Positions 18,978-27,085 of a stretch of 64,000 nt of DNA are shown piece by piece. The notes below the pieces were generated by a model. That model was not told where the DNA came from, searched no databases, and saw nothing but the letters and a program-made list of their open reading frames with translations. This stretch comes from Acidimicrobiales bacterium (lineage in GTDB: Bacteria > Actinomycetota > Acidimicrobiia > Acidimicrobiales > JADJXE01), in assembly GCA_016716005.1 (NCBI GenBank), contig JADJXE010000001.1, positions 2,369,001 through 2,433,000 of the forward strand, in the 5' to 3' direction. The position numbers and the translations under genes are program-made. How positions within the stretch are numbered: the stretch's first letter is position 1; each line of letters begins with the position of its first letter.

Positions 18978-19652
18978 TCAGCGACCGGCGCGCCGCGCCT
19001 CCCGCACCGTGTCGACGGTGTGGCGCAGGTGCTCCTCGAGCGCCCCGGCGGCGGCGTCGGCGTCGCCGGCGAGCGCGGCCGCGAGGAGGGCCTCGTGCTC
19101 GGCGTGGGCGTCGCGCGCCGGGCCCCGCCCGGGGCCCAGCGCGGCGGAGAGCACCTGGTACCGGAGCGAGTGGTCGGCCAGCAGGGAGGTGAGGCGCAGC
19201 AGCCACTGCGAGGGGCAGCGCGCCAGGAGGGCTCGGTGGAAGTCGCGGTGGGCCTCGGCCACGGTGACCACGTCGGGCGCGGTGCGCCCGGCCCGCTCCA
19301 TCTCGTCGAAGGCGGCGCGGATCTCGGCGCGGTGGTCGGCGTCGCTGCGGGCGAGGGACTGGCGCAGCGCCATGGGGTCGAGCAGCCGCCGCAGCTCGTA
19401 GATCTCCTCGGCGTCGGCGGCCGACACCTGGGCCACCCGCGCCCCGCGGTGCGGCTCGAGGTCGACCAGGCCCTGTCCGGCGAGGCGCTGGAAGGCCTCC
19501 CGCAGGGGCGTCGCGCTCACCGCCCATCGGTCGGAGAGGGTGGTGGCCACGAGCTTCTCGCCCGGCTGGAGCTCGCCCCGGAGGATGGCGTCCTTCAGTC
19601 GTCGGTCCACCCAGTCGGCTCGGGTGGCGGGTCCACCGTCCTCGGTCGTCAC
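18978..19652 (-). CDS. GntR-family (FCD type) regulator
   Basis: 224 residues: an N-terminal winged helix (LVATTLSDRWAVSATPLREAFQRLAGQGLVDLEPHRGARV) and a C-terminal all-helical FCD ligand domain with putative metal or acid ligands (AHRDFHRALL, HLRHTVD). FCD members usually sense carboxylic acids. It is divergent from the aromatic operon and probably represses it through the palindrome at 19704-19718. GTG 19652 is the start; longer extensions are unlikely because they would cross the promoter region. Confidence 0.9.
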   Translation of the reverse strand: MTTEDGGPATRADWVDRRLKDAILRGELQPGEKLVATTLSDRWAVSATPLREAFQRLAGQGLVDLEPHRGARVAQVSAADAEEIYELRRLLDPMALRQSLARSDADHRAEIRAAFDEMERAGRTAPDVVTVAEAHRDFHRALLARCPSQWLLRLTSLLADHSLRYQVLSAALGPGRGPARDAHAEHEALLAAALAGDADAAAGALEEHLRHTVDTVREARRAGR

Positions 19653-19691
19653 GGCTCCATCGTCGCGCCGGGCGACGGGACTCGGGGGCCC

Positions 19692-19720
19692 TTGACCGCA
19701 AAGTCTATAGATTATAGAAT
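19692..19720 (+). promoter_or_regulatory. Promoter of the aromatic operon (leaderless)
   Basis: TTGACC at 19692-19697 and TAGAAT at 19715-19720 are separated by 17 bases, a good SigA-type promoter. It would start transcription at A19727, the first base of the ATG. The AT-rich block stands out against its surroundings. Confidence 0.75.
19704..19718. promoter_or_regulatory. Candidate GntR operator
   Basis: TCTATAGATTATAGA is a perfect 6+6 inverted repeat with a 3-base centre. It lies between the -35 and -10 elements and covers part of the -10. FCD-type GntR repressors commonly bind such short AT-rich palindromes between divergent genes. Binding itself is inferred. Confidence 0.7.
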
Positions 19721-19726
19721 TTGGCG

Positions 19727-20608
19727 ATGCGCCTGGCCCGGATCCGTCGTGACGGCCGGGTGGCCCTCGGGGTGGTCGTCGGCGACGACGTGATCGACCT
19801 CGCGGTGGCTGCCCCCGACCTGCCCGTCGACCTGGTCGAGCTGCTCGAGGCCGGGCCCGCCGGGCTGGCCGCGGCCCGGGCCGCGGCCGCCGCGCCTCCC
19901 CCGGGGGCACGGGTGGCGCTCGACGCCGTGACCCTGCTCGCCCCGATCGCCCGGCCCCCGAAGTTCCTCGCCATCGGGCTGAACTACGCCGACCACATCG
20001 CCGAGACGGGGATGGCCACCCCGGAGTTCCCGGTCTTCTTCAACAAGCAGACCACCTGTGTGATCGGGCCGGGCGAGGCGATCCACAAGCCCCGTGCGTC
20101 CGACCTGGTCGACTACGAGGGCGAGCTGGGGGTGGTGATCGGCCGGCGCTGCCGCCACGTGCCGGTCGAGCGGGCGGCCGAGGTGATCGCCGGCTACCTC
20201 GTGGTCAACGACGTCACCGTGCGCGACTGGCAGCTGCGGGCGCCAACGATGACGATCGGCAAGTCCTTCGACACCCATGGCCCCATCGGGCCCTGGATGG
20301 TGACCGCCGACGAGGTGGCCGATCCGCACGACCTGCGGATCCGGACCTTCGTGAACGGCGAGCTGCTGCAGGACGCGTCGACCAGCGGCATGGTGTTCGA
20401 CGTGCTCCACCAGATCGCCACGCTCACCACCGCCTTCACCCTCGAGCCGGGCGACGTGATCGCCACCGGCACCCCGGCCGGGGTCGGGATCGTCCGGCGC
20501 CCGCCCGTGCTCCTGCAGGCGGGCGACGTCGTGCGGGTCGAGATCGACGGCATCGGCGCGATCGAGAACCCGGTGGTCGACGAGCCCGCCGAGACCGCGA
20601 TCATCTGA
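19727..20608 (+). CDS. Fumarylacetoacetate hydrolase-family protein
   Basis: 293-residue FAH-fold enzyme that hydrolyses, hydrates or decarboxylates keto-acids from ring cleavage. The core has FLAIGLNYADHIAETG, the metal ligands in DLVDYEGELGVVIG and VVNDVTVRDW, and the loop IATGTPAGVG. It is first in an operon with an extradiol dioxygenase and an aromatic monooxygenase, so it probably acts on the ring-fission product. ATG 19727 is chosen because the promoter puts +1 exactly there; TTG 19721 is in frame but lies upstream of the predicted +1. Confidence 0.9.
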   Translation: MRLARIRRDGRVALGVVVGDDVIDLAVAAPDLPVDLVELLEAGPAGLAAARAAAAAPPPGARVALDAVTLLAPIARPPKFLAIGLNYADHIAETGMATPEFPVFFNKQTTCVIGPGEAIHKPRASDLVDYEGELGVVIGRRCRHVPVERAAEVIAGYLVVNDVTVRDWQLRAPTMTIGKSFDTHGPIGPWMVTADEVADPHDLRIRTFVNGELLQDASTSGMVFDVLHQIATLTTAFTLEPGDVIATGTPAGVGIVRRPPVLLQAGDVVRVEIDGIGAIENPVVDEPAETAII

Positions 20609-20634
20609 CGCCGCCACCGACCCGAGGAGGACCC

Positions 20635-21057
20635 GTGACGCTGAGCGGACCCGTGCGCAGCTTCCTGGCCGAGCAGCCGGTCGGCGTGCTCGCCACCGTC
20701 CGACCGGACGGATCTGTTCGCCAGTCGGTCGTCTACCACGTGCTCGACGGCGACCGGATCCTGATCTCGACCGAGTCGAAGCGGGCGAAGTCCCGCGACG
20801 TGATCCGCACCGGTCGCGCGTCGTACTGCGTGACGGGCCACGTCCGGCCGTTCCCGTCCGTCACGGTCGAGGGTCCGGCCCGCATCCTCACCCAGGGCAT
20901 CGGCGGGCCCACCGCGCAGCTCGTCGCCCGGGTCACCGGGAGCCCGCCGGGCGAGGCTCCCAGCGACGAGGCCCTGGCCGGCGTCGACCGGGTGATCCTC
21001 GAGCTCACCATCGAGCGCGCCTACGGCGCGACCCATCTCGACGCGCCCTCGTCCTAG
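20635..21057 (+). CDS. Pyridoxamine oxidase-like split-barrel flavin/F420 protein
   Basis: 140-residue split-barrel protein of the PPOX class (VGVLATVRPDGSVRQSVVYHVLDGDRILIST). The conserved phosphate-binding SKRAKSRDVIRTG resembles F420- or FMN-dependent members common in actinomycetes. It lies between ring-cleavage genes, so it may reduce an intermediate of that pathway. The GTG start has a strong GAGGAGG site. The cofactor (F420 or FMN) cannot be told from sequence by eye. Confidence 0.8.
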   Translation: MTLSGPVRSFLAEQPVGVLATVRPDGSVRQSVVYHVLDGDRILISTESKRAKSRDVIRTGRASYCVTGHVRPFPSVTVEGPARILTQGIGGPTAQLVARVTGSPPGEAPSDEALAGVDRVILELTIERAYGATHLDAPSS

Positions 21058-21068
21058 AGGAGGTCCTC

Positions 21069-21977
21069 ATGGCACTGCATCGGCTCACGCAGATCTCCGT
21101 GGCTGTCCCCGACCCGGTCGCGGTCGCGGCGTTCTACCGGGACTTCGGCCTCACCGAGACGGGTCCCGGCGTGCTGGCCACCACCGACGGTGGCGAGCAG
21201 CTCCGGCTGGTGGCGGCGCCCCGGCGGCGCCTGGTCGAGCTGGGCCTCGGCGCCGACGACCCCGACGACCTCGACCGCATCGCGGCCGACGCCGCCGCGT
21301 GGGGCGCGCCGGTGGCTCGCCAGGGCGGCGCCGTCGTGGTCACCGAGCCCGTCACCGCCACGCGGGTCGTGGTGACCGTGGCGCCCCGCTACCGGCTGGC
21401 GCCCGGGCCCGATGCCCACCTCAACCACCCGGGGGCCGTGAGCCGCGTGGGTGCGCGCTCCCCGGTGCTCTCCCGCCCGGGGCCGGTGCGCCCGCGCAAG
21501 CTCGGTCACGTGGTGATCGGGTCGCCGGAGCAGGCGACCACGCAGCGGTTCTTCCTCGATGCCATCGGCTTCAAGGTGAGCGACGAGATCCCCGGGATCG
21601 CGGCCTTCCTCCGCTGCTCCACCGAGCACCACAACCTGCTCGTGCAGGACGCGCCCGTCACGTACCTGCACCACACGTCCTGGACCGTCGACGACGTCGA
21701 CGACGTCGGTCGGGCCGCCAAGGCGGTGCTCGACGCCCGGCCCGACGCCCACGTGTGGGGCCTGGGTCGCCACTACGTGGGCTCCAACTTCTTCTGGTAC
21801 CTGCGCGACCCGGCCGGCAACTTCGCCGAGTACCACAGCGACATGGACGTGATCGTCGACGACGAGCGCTGGGAGCCGGGTGCCTTCGCCGACGCCCGGG
21901 CGCTGTACGCCTGGGGGCCGCCGGTGCCGGCGTCCTTCCTCGCGCCCGACGACCTGGCCGAGCTCGTCGCGGGCTGA
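21069..21977 (+). CDS. Extradiol ring-cleavage dioxygenase (VOC fold)
   Basis: 302 residues in two vicinal-oxygen-chelate modules. The C-terminal module carries the probable iron ligands: His in KLGHVVI, His in LHHTSW and Glu in AEYHSDMD, the 2-His-1-carboxylate set of type I extradiol dioxygenases. The N-terminal module is degenerate, as usual. It should open a catechol made by the downstream monooxygenase. AGAGGAGG precedes the ATG by about eight bases. Confidence 0.87.
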   Translation: MALHRLTQISVAVPDPVAVAAFYRDFGLTETGPGVLATTDGGEQLRLVAAPRRRLVELGLGADDPDDLDRIAADAAAWGAPVARQGGAVVVTEPVTATRVVVTVAPRYRLAPGPDAHLNHPGAVSRVGARSPVLSRPGPVRPRKLGHVVIGSPEQATTQRFFLDAIGFKVSDEIPGIAAFLRCSTEHHNLLVQDAPVTYLHHTSWTVDDVDDVGRAAKAVLDARPDAHVWGLGRHYVGSNFFWYLRDPAGNFAEYHSDMDVIVDDERWEPGAFADARALYAWGPPVPASFLAPDDLAELVAG

Positions 21978-21982
21978 CGGCA

Positions 21983-23593
21983 GTGGGCGCCGGCGACGTG
22001 CACGGGGACGGGGACGGGCTGGTCGACGTCGCGGTGGTCGGCGTGGGGCCGGTCGGCGCCACCGCGCTCAACCTCCTCGGCCAGGCGGGGTTGCACGCCG
22101 AGGGGTTCGAGCTGGGCACCGACGTGTTCACCCTGCCCCGGGCCGCCCACTTCGACGCCGAGGTCATGCGGGTGTTCCAGGGGCTCGGGCTGGCCGACGC
22201 GGTCCGGCCCGCCACCACCGAGGTGGTGGGCATGCACTTCGTCGACGCCGACGGCCGGACCCTGCTGGCGTTCGACGCCCCCGACCAGCCGGGCCCGCAC
22301 GGCTGGCCCGCCGGCTTCATGTTCTACCAACCCGACCTGGAGCGAGCCCTGCGGGCCGGCATCGAGCGGTACCCGTCGGTGGGCCTGCACCTGGGCCACG
22401 AGGTGGTCGCCCTCGACCAGCACGCCGACCGCGTCGACCTCTCGGTCCGCGACCGGGCCGGCGGGGCCGAGCGGACCGTCGGCGCCCGGTGGGTGCTGGG
22501 CTGCGACGGGGCGCGCAGCTCGGTGCGCAGGGGAGCCGGCATCGGGCTCGACGACCTCGCCTTCGACCAGCCCTGGCTGGTGGTCGACGTCGTGCTGCGG
22601 CGCGAGGGCGTCGATCTCCCGGCCGTGGTCGAGCAGCGGTGCGACCCGGCGCGGCCCGCGACGTTCGTGCCCTCGGCGGGCGCCCACCGCCGGTGGGAGT
22701 TCATGCTCATGCCGGGCGAGACGGCCGAGGAGATGGAGCGGCCCGAGACGATCCGCGCGCTCCTGGAGCCGTGGCTCGACCCCGACGGCGTGGAGATCAT
22801 CCGGTCGGCCGTGTACACGTTCCACGCCCTCGTGGCCGAGCGTTGGCGCGACCGCCGGGCCCTGCTCGTCGGTGACGCCGCGCACCAGACCCCGCCCTTC
22901 CTCGGGCAGGGCATGTGCGCCGGCATACGGGACGCCGCCAACCTGGTGTGGAAGCTGCGACTGGTGCGCGACGGGGTCGCCGACGACTCGATCCTCGACA
23001 CGTACCAGACCGAGCGCGAACCGCACGTGCGGCGGCTCGTCGGCCTCGCCGTCGAGCTCGGGCAGATCCTGCAGACCACCGATCCCGCTCTGGCGGCGGC
23101 GCGCGACGAGCAGCTGCTCGCCCGGCGGGAGGCGGCCGGCTCCGGCGGCGAGGCGCTCCTGCCGCCCCTGCCGCCCCTGGGCGACGGCCTGCTGCAGGCC
23201 GGTGGCAGGGACGAGCCACTGGCCGTCGGGACGCCGCTTCCCCAGCCCCGGGTGCGCACGGCGGGGGGCGGCGTCGTCCGCCTGGACGACATCCTCGGAC
23301 TCGGGTTCGCCGTGCTCTGCGGGCCGGGCGTGGTGCCGCCGGGTGACGTCGCGGACGCCGCCTCCTGGTCGGAGCTGGGCGCGGTGGTGCTGGGCGTGGT
23401 GCCGCCGGGTGACGCCGCGGCCGGCTCGGCGGGCGTCGTCGAGGACCTCGACGGGTGGGTCCACCCCTGGCTGACCGGTGACCGGGTGGTGTTGGTGCGG
23501 CCCGATCGCTACGTCTTCGGGTGGGCGCACGGCCCGGACGCCCGGCGCGAGCTCACCGCGTCCCTCCGCTCGCGGCTCCGGCCGGGCCGCTGA
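21983..23593 (+). CDS. FAD-dependent aromatic monooxygenase, MhpA-like
   Basis: 536-residue class A flavoprotein hydroxylase. It has the N-terminal dinucleotide fold (VVGVGPVGATALNLLGQAGL), a DG motif in LGCDGARSSVR, the FAD ribityl motif LVGDAAHQTPPFLGQGMCAG and a thioredoxin-like C-terminus typical of 3-(3-hydroxyphenyl)propionate hydroxylase relatives. It should convert a phenol to a catechol for the adjacent dioxygenase. GTG 21983 is chosen; GTG 21998 is an alternative. The last 41 bases overlap the TetR gene on the other strand. A 23-base repeat duplicates the motif GVVPPGD near the C-terminus. Confidence 0.88.
   Translation: MGAGDVHGDGDGLVDVAVVGVGPVGATALNLLGQAGLHAEGFELGTDVFTLPRAAHFDAEVMRVFQGLGLADAVRPATTEVVGMHFVDADGRTLLAFDAPDQPGPHGWPAGFMFYQPDLERALRAGIERYPSVGLHLGHEVVALDQHADRVDLSVRDRAGGAERTVGARWVLGCDGARSSVRRGAGIGLDDLAFDQPWLVVDVVLRREGVDLPAVVEQRCDPARPATFVPSAGAHRRWEFMLMPGETAEEMERPETIRALLEPWLDPDGVEIIRSAVYTFHALVAERWRDRRALLVGDAAHQTPPFLGQGMCAGIRDAANLVWKLRLVRDGVADDSILDTYQTEREPHVRRLVGLAVELGQILQTTDPALAAARDEQLLARREAAGSGGEALLPPLPPLGDGLLQAGGRDEPLAVGTPLPQPRVRTAGGGVVRLDDILGLGFAVLCGPGVVPPGDVADAASWSELGAVVLGVVPPGDAAAGSAGVVEDLDGWVHPWLTGDRVVLVRPDRYVFGWAHGPDARRELTASLRSRLRPGR
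23326..23414 (+). repeat. 23-bp direct repeat inside the monooxygenase gene
   Basis: The same 23 bases occur at 23326-23348 and 23392-23414, 66 bases apart. This is in frame and duplicates Gly-Val-Val-Pro-Pro-Gly-Asp in the thioredoxin-like tail. It probably reflects a short internal duplication and has no regulatory meaning that I can see. Confidence 0.7.
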
Positions 23594-24191
23594 TCGCGGG
23601 CGGGCCGGCCGGCCCGCGGGCCACCAGCCCCAGGCGCGCCAGGAGCGCCGCGGCCAGGCCGCGCCTTCTGACGGGGGCGTCGGTGGCGGCCCAGCCTCGG
23701 ATGGTGTCGAGCACCACCGCGCCCACGACCGCGCCGGTGTCGGGCGCGACCGCCCCCGCGCCGGGCAGGAGGGAGGCGATCGCGGTGGCCCACGGGGCCC
23801 CGTCGCCGGCACCCGACCGCAGGGCCTCCGCCGCTGCCCTGCCGACGAGGGAGCGGGGCAGCGGCGCCACCTGCTCGGCGACCGCGGCGGTCACGGCCCG
23901 CAGGGACGGGGTCTCGGCCCCGGTGCCCGCCCCGGCGGTCGCAACGTCGGTCGTCGCGTCGCGGAGCGCCGTGGTCAGCAGCTCCACCACCAGGTCCTCC
24001 TTCGACCGGAAGTGGAAGTAGAAGCTCCCCTTGGCGACGCCGGCCGTGGCGCACACGTCGGCCACCGAGACCTCGTCGTAGCCGTCGGCCGTCCACCGGG
24101 CTGCGGCCGCGTCGACCAGGCGGCGTCGCGTGGCTCGGGACCGATCCTGGATCAGCAGGGCCCGGGGCCCCGGTCGGGCGGTGCCGGTCAA
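23553..24191 (-). CDS. TetR-family regulator
   Basis: 212 residues. The N-terminal HTH is typical of TetR (VADVCATAGVAKGSFYFHFRSKEDLVVELL), and the C-terminal ligand domain is Ala-rich and divergent. A TTG start at 24191 overlaps the TGA of the upstream kinase gene (TTGA) and leaves a normal N-terminal arm before the HTH. It is convergent with the monooxygenase gene. Either the kinase-phosphatase operon or the aromatic operon could be its target. Confidence 0.85.
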   Translation of the reverse strand: MTGTARPGPRALLIQDRSRATRRRLVDAAAARWTADGYDEVSVADVCATAGVAKGSFYFHFRSKEDLVVELLTTALRDATTDVATAGAGTGAETPSLRAVTAAVAEQVAPLPRSLVGRAAAEALRSGAGDGAPWATAIASLLPGAGAVAPDTGAVVGAVVLDTIRGWAATDAPVRRRGLAAALLARLGLVARGPAGPPAISGPAGAASGGTR

Positions 24192-25066
24192 CCGAGGCGC
24201 CGCAGGATCCGGAGGGCGGTGGCCGGGTAGCCACCGCCGAAGAGCAGCGCGTGCACGAGCAGCGGGTACAGCTGGTTGAGCTCGACCCGGTCCTCGTGGC
24301 CCTCGGCCAGCGGGAACACCTCGTGGTACGCGGCGAGCGTGCGGGGCCCGGGCCCGCCGAACAGGCGGAGCATGGCCAGGTCGGTCTCCCGGTGCCCGCC
24401 GTAGGCGGCCGGGTCGACCAGCCAGGGCCGGCCGTCGGTGCCCACCAGCACGTTCCCGGCCCACAGGTCGCCGTGCAGCCGCGCCGGGGGCTCGACGGGC
24501 CCGACCAGGTCGTCGAGCCGGTCCACCAGCCGGTCGAGTCGCCCGCCGGCCTCCCGGGGGAGGATCCCGCGCTCGACGCAGCGACGCACGAGCGGCTCGA
24601 GCCGGCGGGTGGCGAGGAACGCCGCCCAGGTGGGCAGGGCCCCGTTGGGCTGGGGGAGCGGCCCGATGAAGCCGTCGGACGCCAGCCCGAAGCCCGGTGC
24701 CCCGAACCGGTGGAGCGCCGCCAAGCTGCGCCCGAGGGCCTCGTCGGCGTGCGGTCCGGGCCGGCCGGGCTCGATCCACGCCAGCGCGAGGAACGCCGGG
24801 CCGGGCGGCTCGGACCCGACGGCGAGCACCTCGGGGATGCCGACGGCGCGGGCGGCGCCGAGCCACCGCAGACCGCCGGCCTCGGCCCGGTAGCGGTCGT
24901 GGGCGCCGGGCCCGTCTCCGGCCTTCACGAACACGTCGGGACCGTGCGCCAGCCGCAGCCGCCAGGCCGGGTCGACGCAGCCGCCACCGACGGGGAGGGC
25001 GGCCTCGACCGCGCCGCCGGCGGCGGCGGCCACCGCGTCCCGCACCGTGTCGGGGAGCCGGCTCAC
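24188..25066 (-). CDS. Fructosamine kinase-family protein
   Basis: 292-residue aminoglycoside-phosphotransferase-fold kinase of the fructosamine-3-kinase family. The catalytic loop LHGDLWAGNVLVG and metal loop WLVDPAAYGGHRETDLAM are diagnostic. Bacterial members phosphorylate ribulosamines or erythrulosamines on glycated amines so that the sugar falls off. GTG 25066 overlaps the stop of the phosphatase gene upstream, and its own stop overlaps the TetR start. Confidence 0.9.
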   Translation of the reverse strand: MSRLPDTVRDAVAAAAGGAVEAALPVGGGCVDPAWRLRLAHGPDVFVKAGDGPGAHDRYRAEAGGLRWLGAARAVGIPEVLAVGSEPPGPAFLALAWIEPGRPGPHADEALGRSLAALHRFGAPGFGLASDGFIGPLPQPNGALPTWAAFLATRRLEPLVRRCVERGILPREAGGRLDRLVDRLDDLVGPVEPPARLHGDLWAGNVLVGTDGRPWLVDPAAYGGHRETDLAMLRLFGGPGPRTLAAYHEVFPLAEGHEDRVELNQLYPLLVHALLFGGGYPATALRILRRLG

Positions 25067-25575
25067 GCCCCGGGCCCCGAGGCCGGGCCGAGGTGCGCGG
25101 CGAGCAGCCCGCGGCAGGCCGCCTCGATCAGGTCGAAGGCGGCCGCGAAGCCCTCGGGCCCGCCGTCGTAGGGGTCGGGGACGTCGGCGTCGGCCGGCGA
25201 CCCGGCGTCGAACGACCGCAGCAGGTGCACCTTGGCCGCGGCCTCGCGCGACGGCGCCAGGGCGAGCAGCTCGCGCCGGTTCGCCCGGTCCATGGCCACC
25301 ACCAGGTCGAAGCCGGCGAAGTCGGCCTGCTCGAACCGGCGGGCGGTGCCGGTGACGGCGATGCCTCGGCGGCGACCCTCGGCCACGGCCCGGCGGTCGG
25401 GACCCTCGCCGGCGTGCCAGCCGCCCGTCCCGGCGCTGTCGAGGTGGACGAGGTGGGCGGCGCCCCCCCGCTCCGCGAGGTGGCGGGCGACGGCCTCGGC
25501 GGTCGGCGACCGGCAGATGTTGCCCAGGCACACGAAGCAGACGCGCAGGGGCGCGTCGTCGACCCGGCCGCTCAC
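25063..25575 (-). CDS. Low-molecular-weight phosphotyrosine-type phosphatase
   Basis: 170 residues. The P-loop CLGNICRSPTAEAV is at the N-terminus and the general acid Asp in DVPDPY is near residue 135, so it should be an active LMW-PTP-fold enzyme. It is coupled to a fructosamine kinase by a GTGA overlap. Relatives in such pairs are known to act on ribulosamine-5-phosphates, so a role in deglycation rather than tyrosine signalling is favoured here (inference). Confidence 0.92.
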   Translation of the reverse strand: MSGRVDDAPLRVCFVCLGNICRSPTAEAVARHLAERGGAAHLVHLDSAGTGGWHAGEGPDRRAVAEGRRRGIAVTGTARRFEQADFAGFDLVVAMDRANRRELLALAPSREAAAKVHLLRSFDAGSPADADVPDPYDGGPEGFAAAFDLIEAACRGLLAAHLGPASGPGA

Positions 25576-25605
25576 CCCCGCATCGTCGCGCGGCGGCGGC
25601 CGGGC

Positions 25606-26427
25606 TCAGGGGGCGGAGGGCTCCCAGACGTACTCGTCGCCGGAGGCCCGGCAGGTGAGCTGGTCGGACGCACCCGGGTAGGCGATGGTGCCCTCCTCGG
25701 CGGCGGTGCAGGCATCGCCCGCCTTGGGCGGGGTCCACAGCCACACCCAGCCCCCCTCGACCGGCAGGCACGTGAGCTCCTGGCTGGTGCCGACGTTGAA
25801 CGACACGCCCTCCTGGGCGGGCGTGCACGGGGTGTTGGCCCGGGGGACGGTGGTCGTGGTGAGCCGGCTGGTCGACGTGACCTCGGAGGTCGTGGTGGAG
25901 GCGCCGGCGCCGGTGGTCGGGGCGGTGGTCGACGCCGCCTGGCCCCCGTCGTCGTCTCGGGTCAGGAAGATCAGGGCGAGCACACCGAGGGCCACCACCA
26001 GCACCACCGCGATCAGCCCGGTGCGGGGCGAGAACCCCCACCGGCTCTCGTCGGGGGGCTTCGGGGCGGGTGCCTCCCGGTCCTCCCGGCGCCGGCGCCG
26101 GTGGCGGCGCTCGGGGAGCGGAGCGGCCTGGGGCCCGGGCGCCGGGGCCTCCGGGGCGCCGGCGTCGGGAGGGGCCGGCGGCGGGCCCGGCGGCGGCCCT
26201 CCGGCGGTCGAGCCGGCAGTGCCCTCGGGCGGCGGGGGCGGTGGGCCGGGCGGCGGGCCGGGCGGTCCGCCGACGGCGGGGGCGGTGGACTCCGTGGCGT
26301 CGAAGTCGCCGACGTAGCCCGTGGCCGGCGGGCGCGGCAGCACGTCGCGGCCGCGGCGCCGCAGGGGCTGCGGGCCGGGGACCGGCGTCGCCGGGCGATC
26401 CCGGCCGGTGTCGTCGGTGCTGTCCAT
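25606..26427 (-). CDS. Pro-rich membrane protein with duplicated Cys module
   Basis: 273 residues: a long Pro/Gly/Ala-rich cytoplasmic N-terminus with a basic patch (RRHRRRRRED), one membrane helix (GLIAVVLVVALGVLALIFL) near residue 160, a Ser/Thr-rich linker, and two C-terminal repeats of about 35 residues. Each repeat has C-x-x-A--EG, then LTC, then a Trp, suggesting a disulfide-bonded extracellular domain. No known family is recognised. GGGAG precedes ATG 26427. Confidence 0.75.
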   Translation of the reverse strand: MDSTDDTGRDRPATPVPGPQPLRRRGRDVLPRPPATGYVGDFDATESTAPAVGGPPGPPPGPPPPPPEGTAGSTAGGPPPGPPPAPPDAGAPEAPAPGPQAAPLPERRHRRRRREDREAPAPKPPDESRWGFSPRTGLIAVVLVVALGVLALIFLTRDDDGGQAASTTAPTTGAGASTTTSEVTSTSRLTTTTVPRANTPCTPAQEGVSFNVGTSQELTCLPVEGGWVWLWTPPKAGDACTAAEEGTIAYPGASDQLTCRASGDEYVWEPSAP

Positions 26428-26656
26428 CTCAGGTCTCCCGCCACACGCGAGCGGCGCGGGCCCGGCCACCCGAGTGGCGGGCCTCGCGACTCCCATCGTC
26501 CGGCGCCGGCCGGACATGAGGCGGTGTGGGTCCGGTCCGCCGGCTCAGGTGCGCTCCTCTCGACCGAAGGTCACGGCCAGTCTGCACCCCGCGGAGCCGG
26601 CCCGGCGTCGGGTGTCGCCGCCGGGCCGGGCGACCGCCCGGGCTACGCTGGCCGCC

Positions 26657-27019
26657 ATGCGACGTGCCCCCGGCTCCGCCCTGCGTCGTGGCCTCGTGAT
26701 CGCCCTGGTCGCGCTCGCGGTCGGTGGTCTGGCCGGGTGCGGCGACGACGACGATGCCAGCACCTCGACGGCCGACCAGGCCACGTCGGACAGCGCCGAC
26801 CTCGATGCGGTCACCCAGGAGCTGGTCGACGCCGGCGCCACCCAGGAGGTGGCGGCCTGCGAGGCCGAGCTGCTGCTCCAGCGGGTCTCAGAGGGCGACC
26901 TCACCCAGGACGAGCTGCAGGCGTGGCTCGACGGCGAGGCCGAGGTCGGCCCGGTGCAGAGCGCCGTGGTCGAGATCGAGCAGTCCGGCGACTGCGCGAA
27001 CGCCGACGCCAACGCCTGA
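26657..27019 (+). CDS. Small putative lipoprotein
   Basis: 120 residues with a signal peptide and lipobox (LAGCGDD), then an acidic helical domain containing two Cys (VAACEAELL and SGDCANA) that may form a disulfide. TACGCT at 26644-26649 would start transcription at 26656-26657, so the mRNA is probably leaderless. Function unknown. Confidence 0.75.
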   Translation: MRRAPGSALRRGLVIALVALAVGGLAGCGDDDDASTSTADQATSDSADLDAVTQELVDAGATQEVAACEAELLLQRVSEGDLTQDELQAWLDGEAEVGPVQSAVVEIEQSGDCANADANA

Positions 27020-27085
27020 CCGGGGCGGCCCGTCCCCGGCCCAGCGAGGGGGGCCGGCCGCGAAGGCCGCGGCGGCGGTGCGGCC

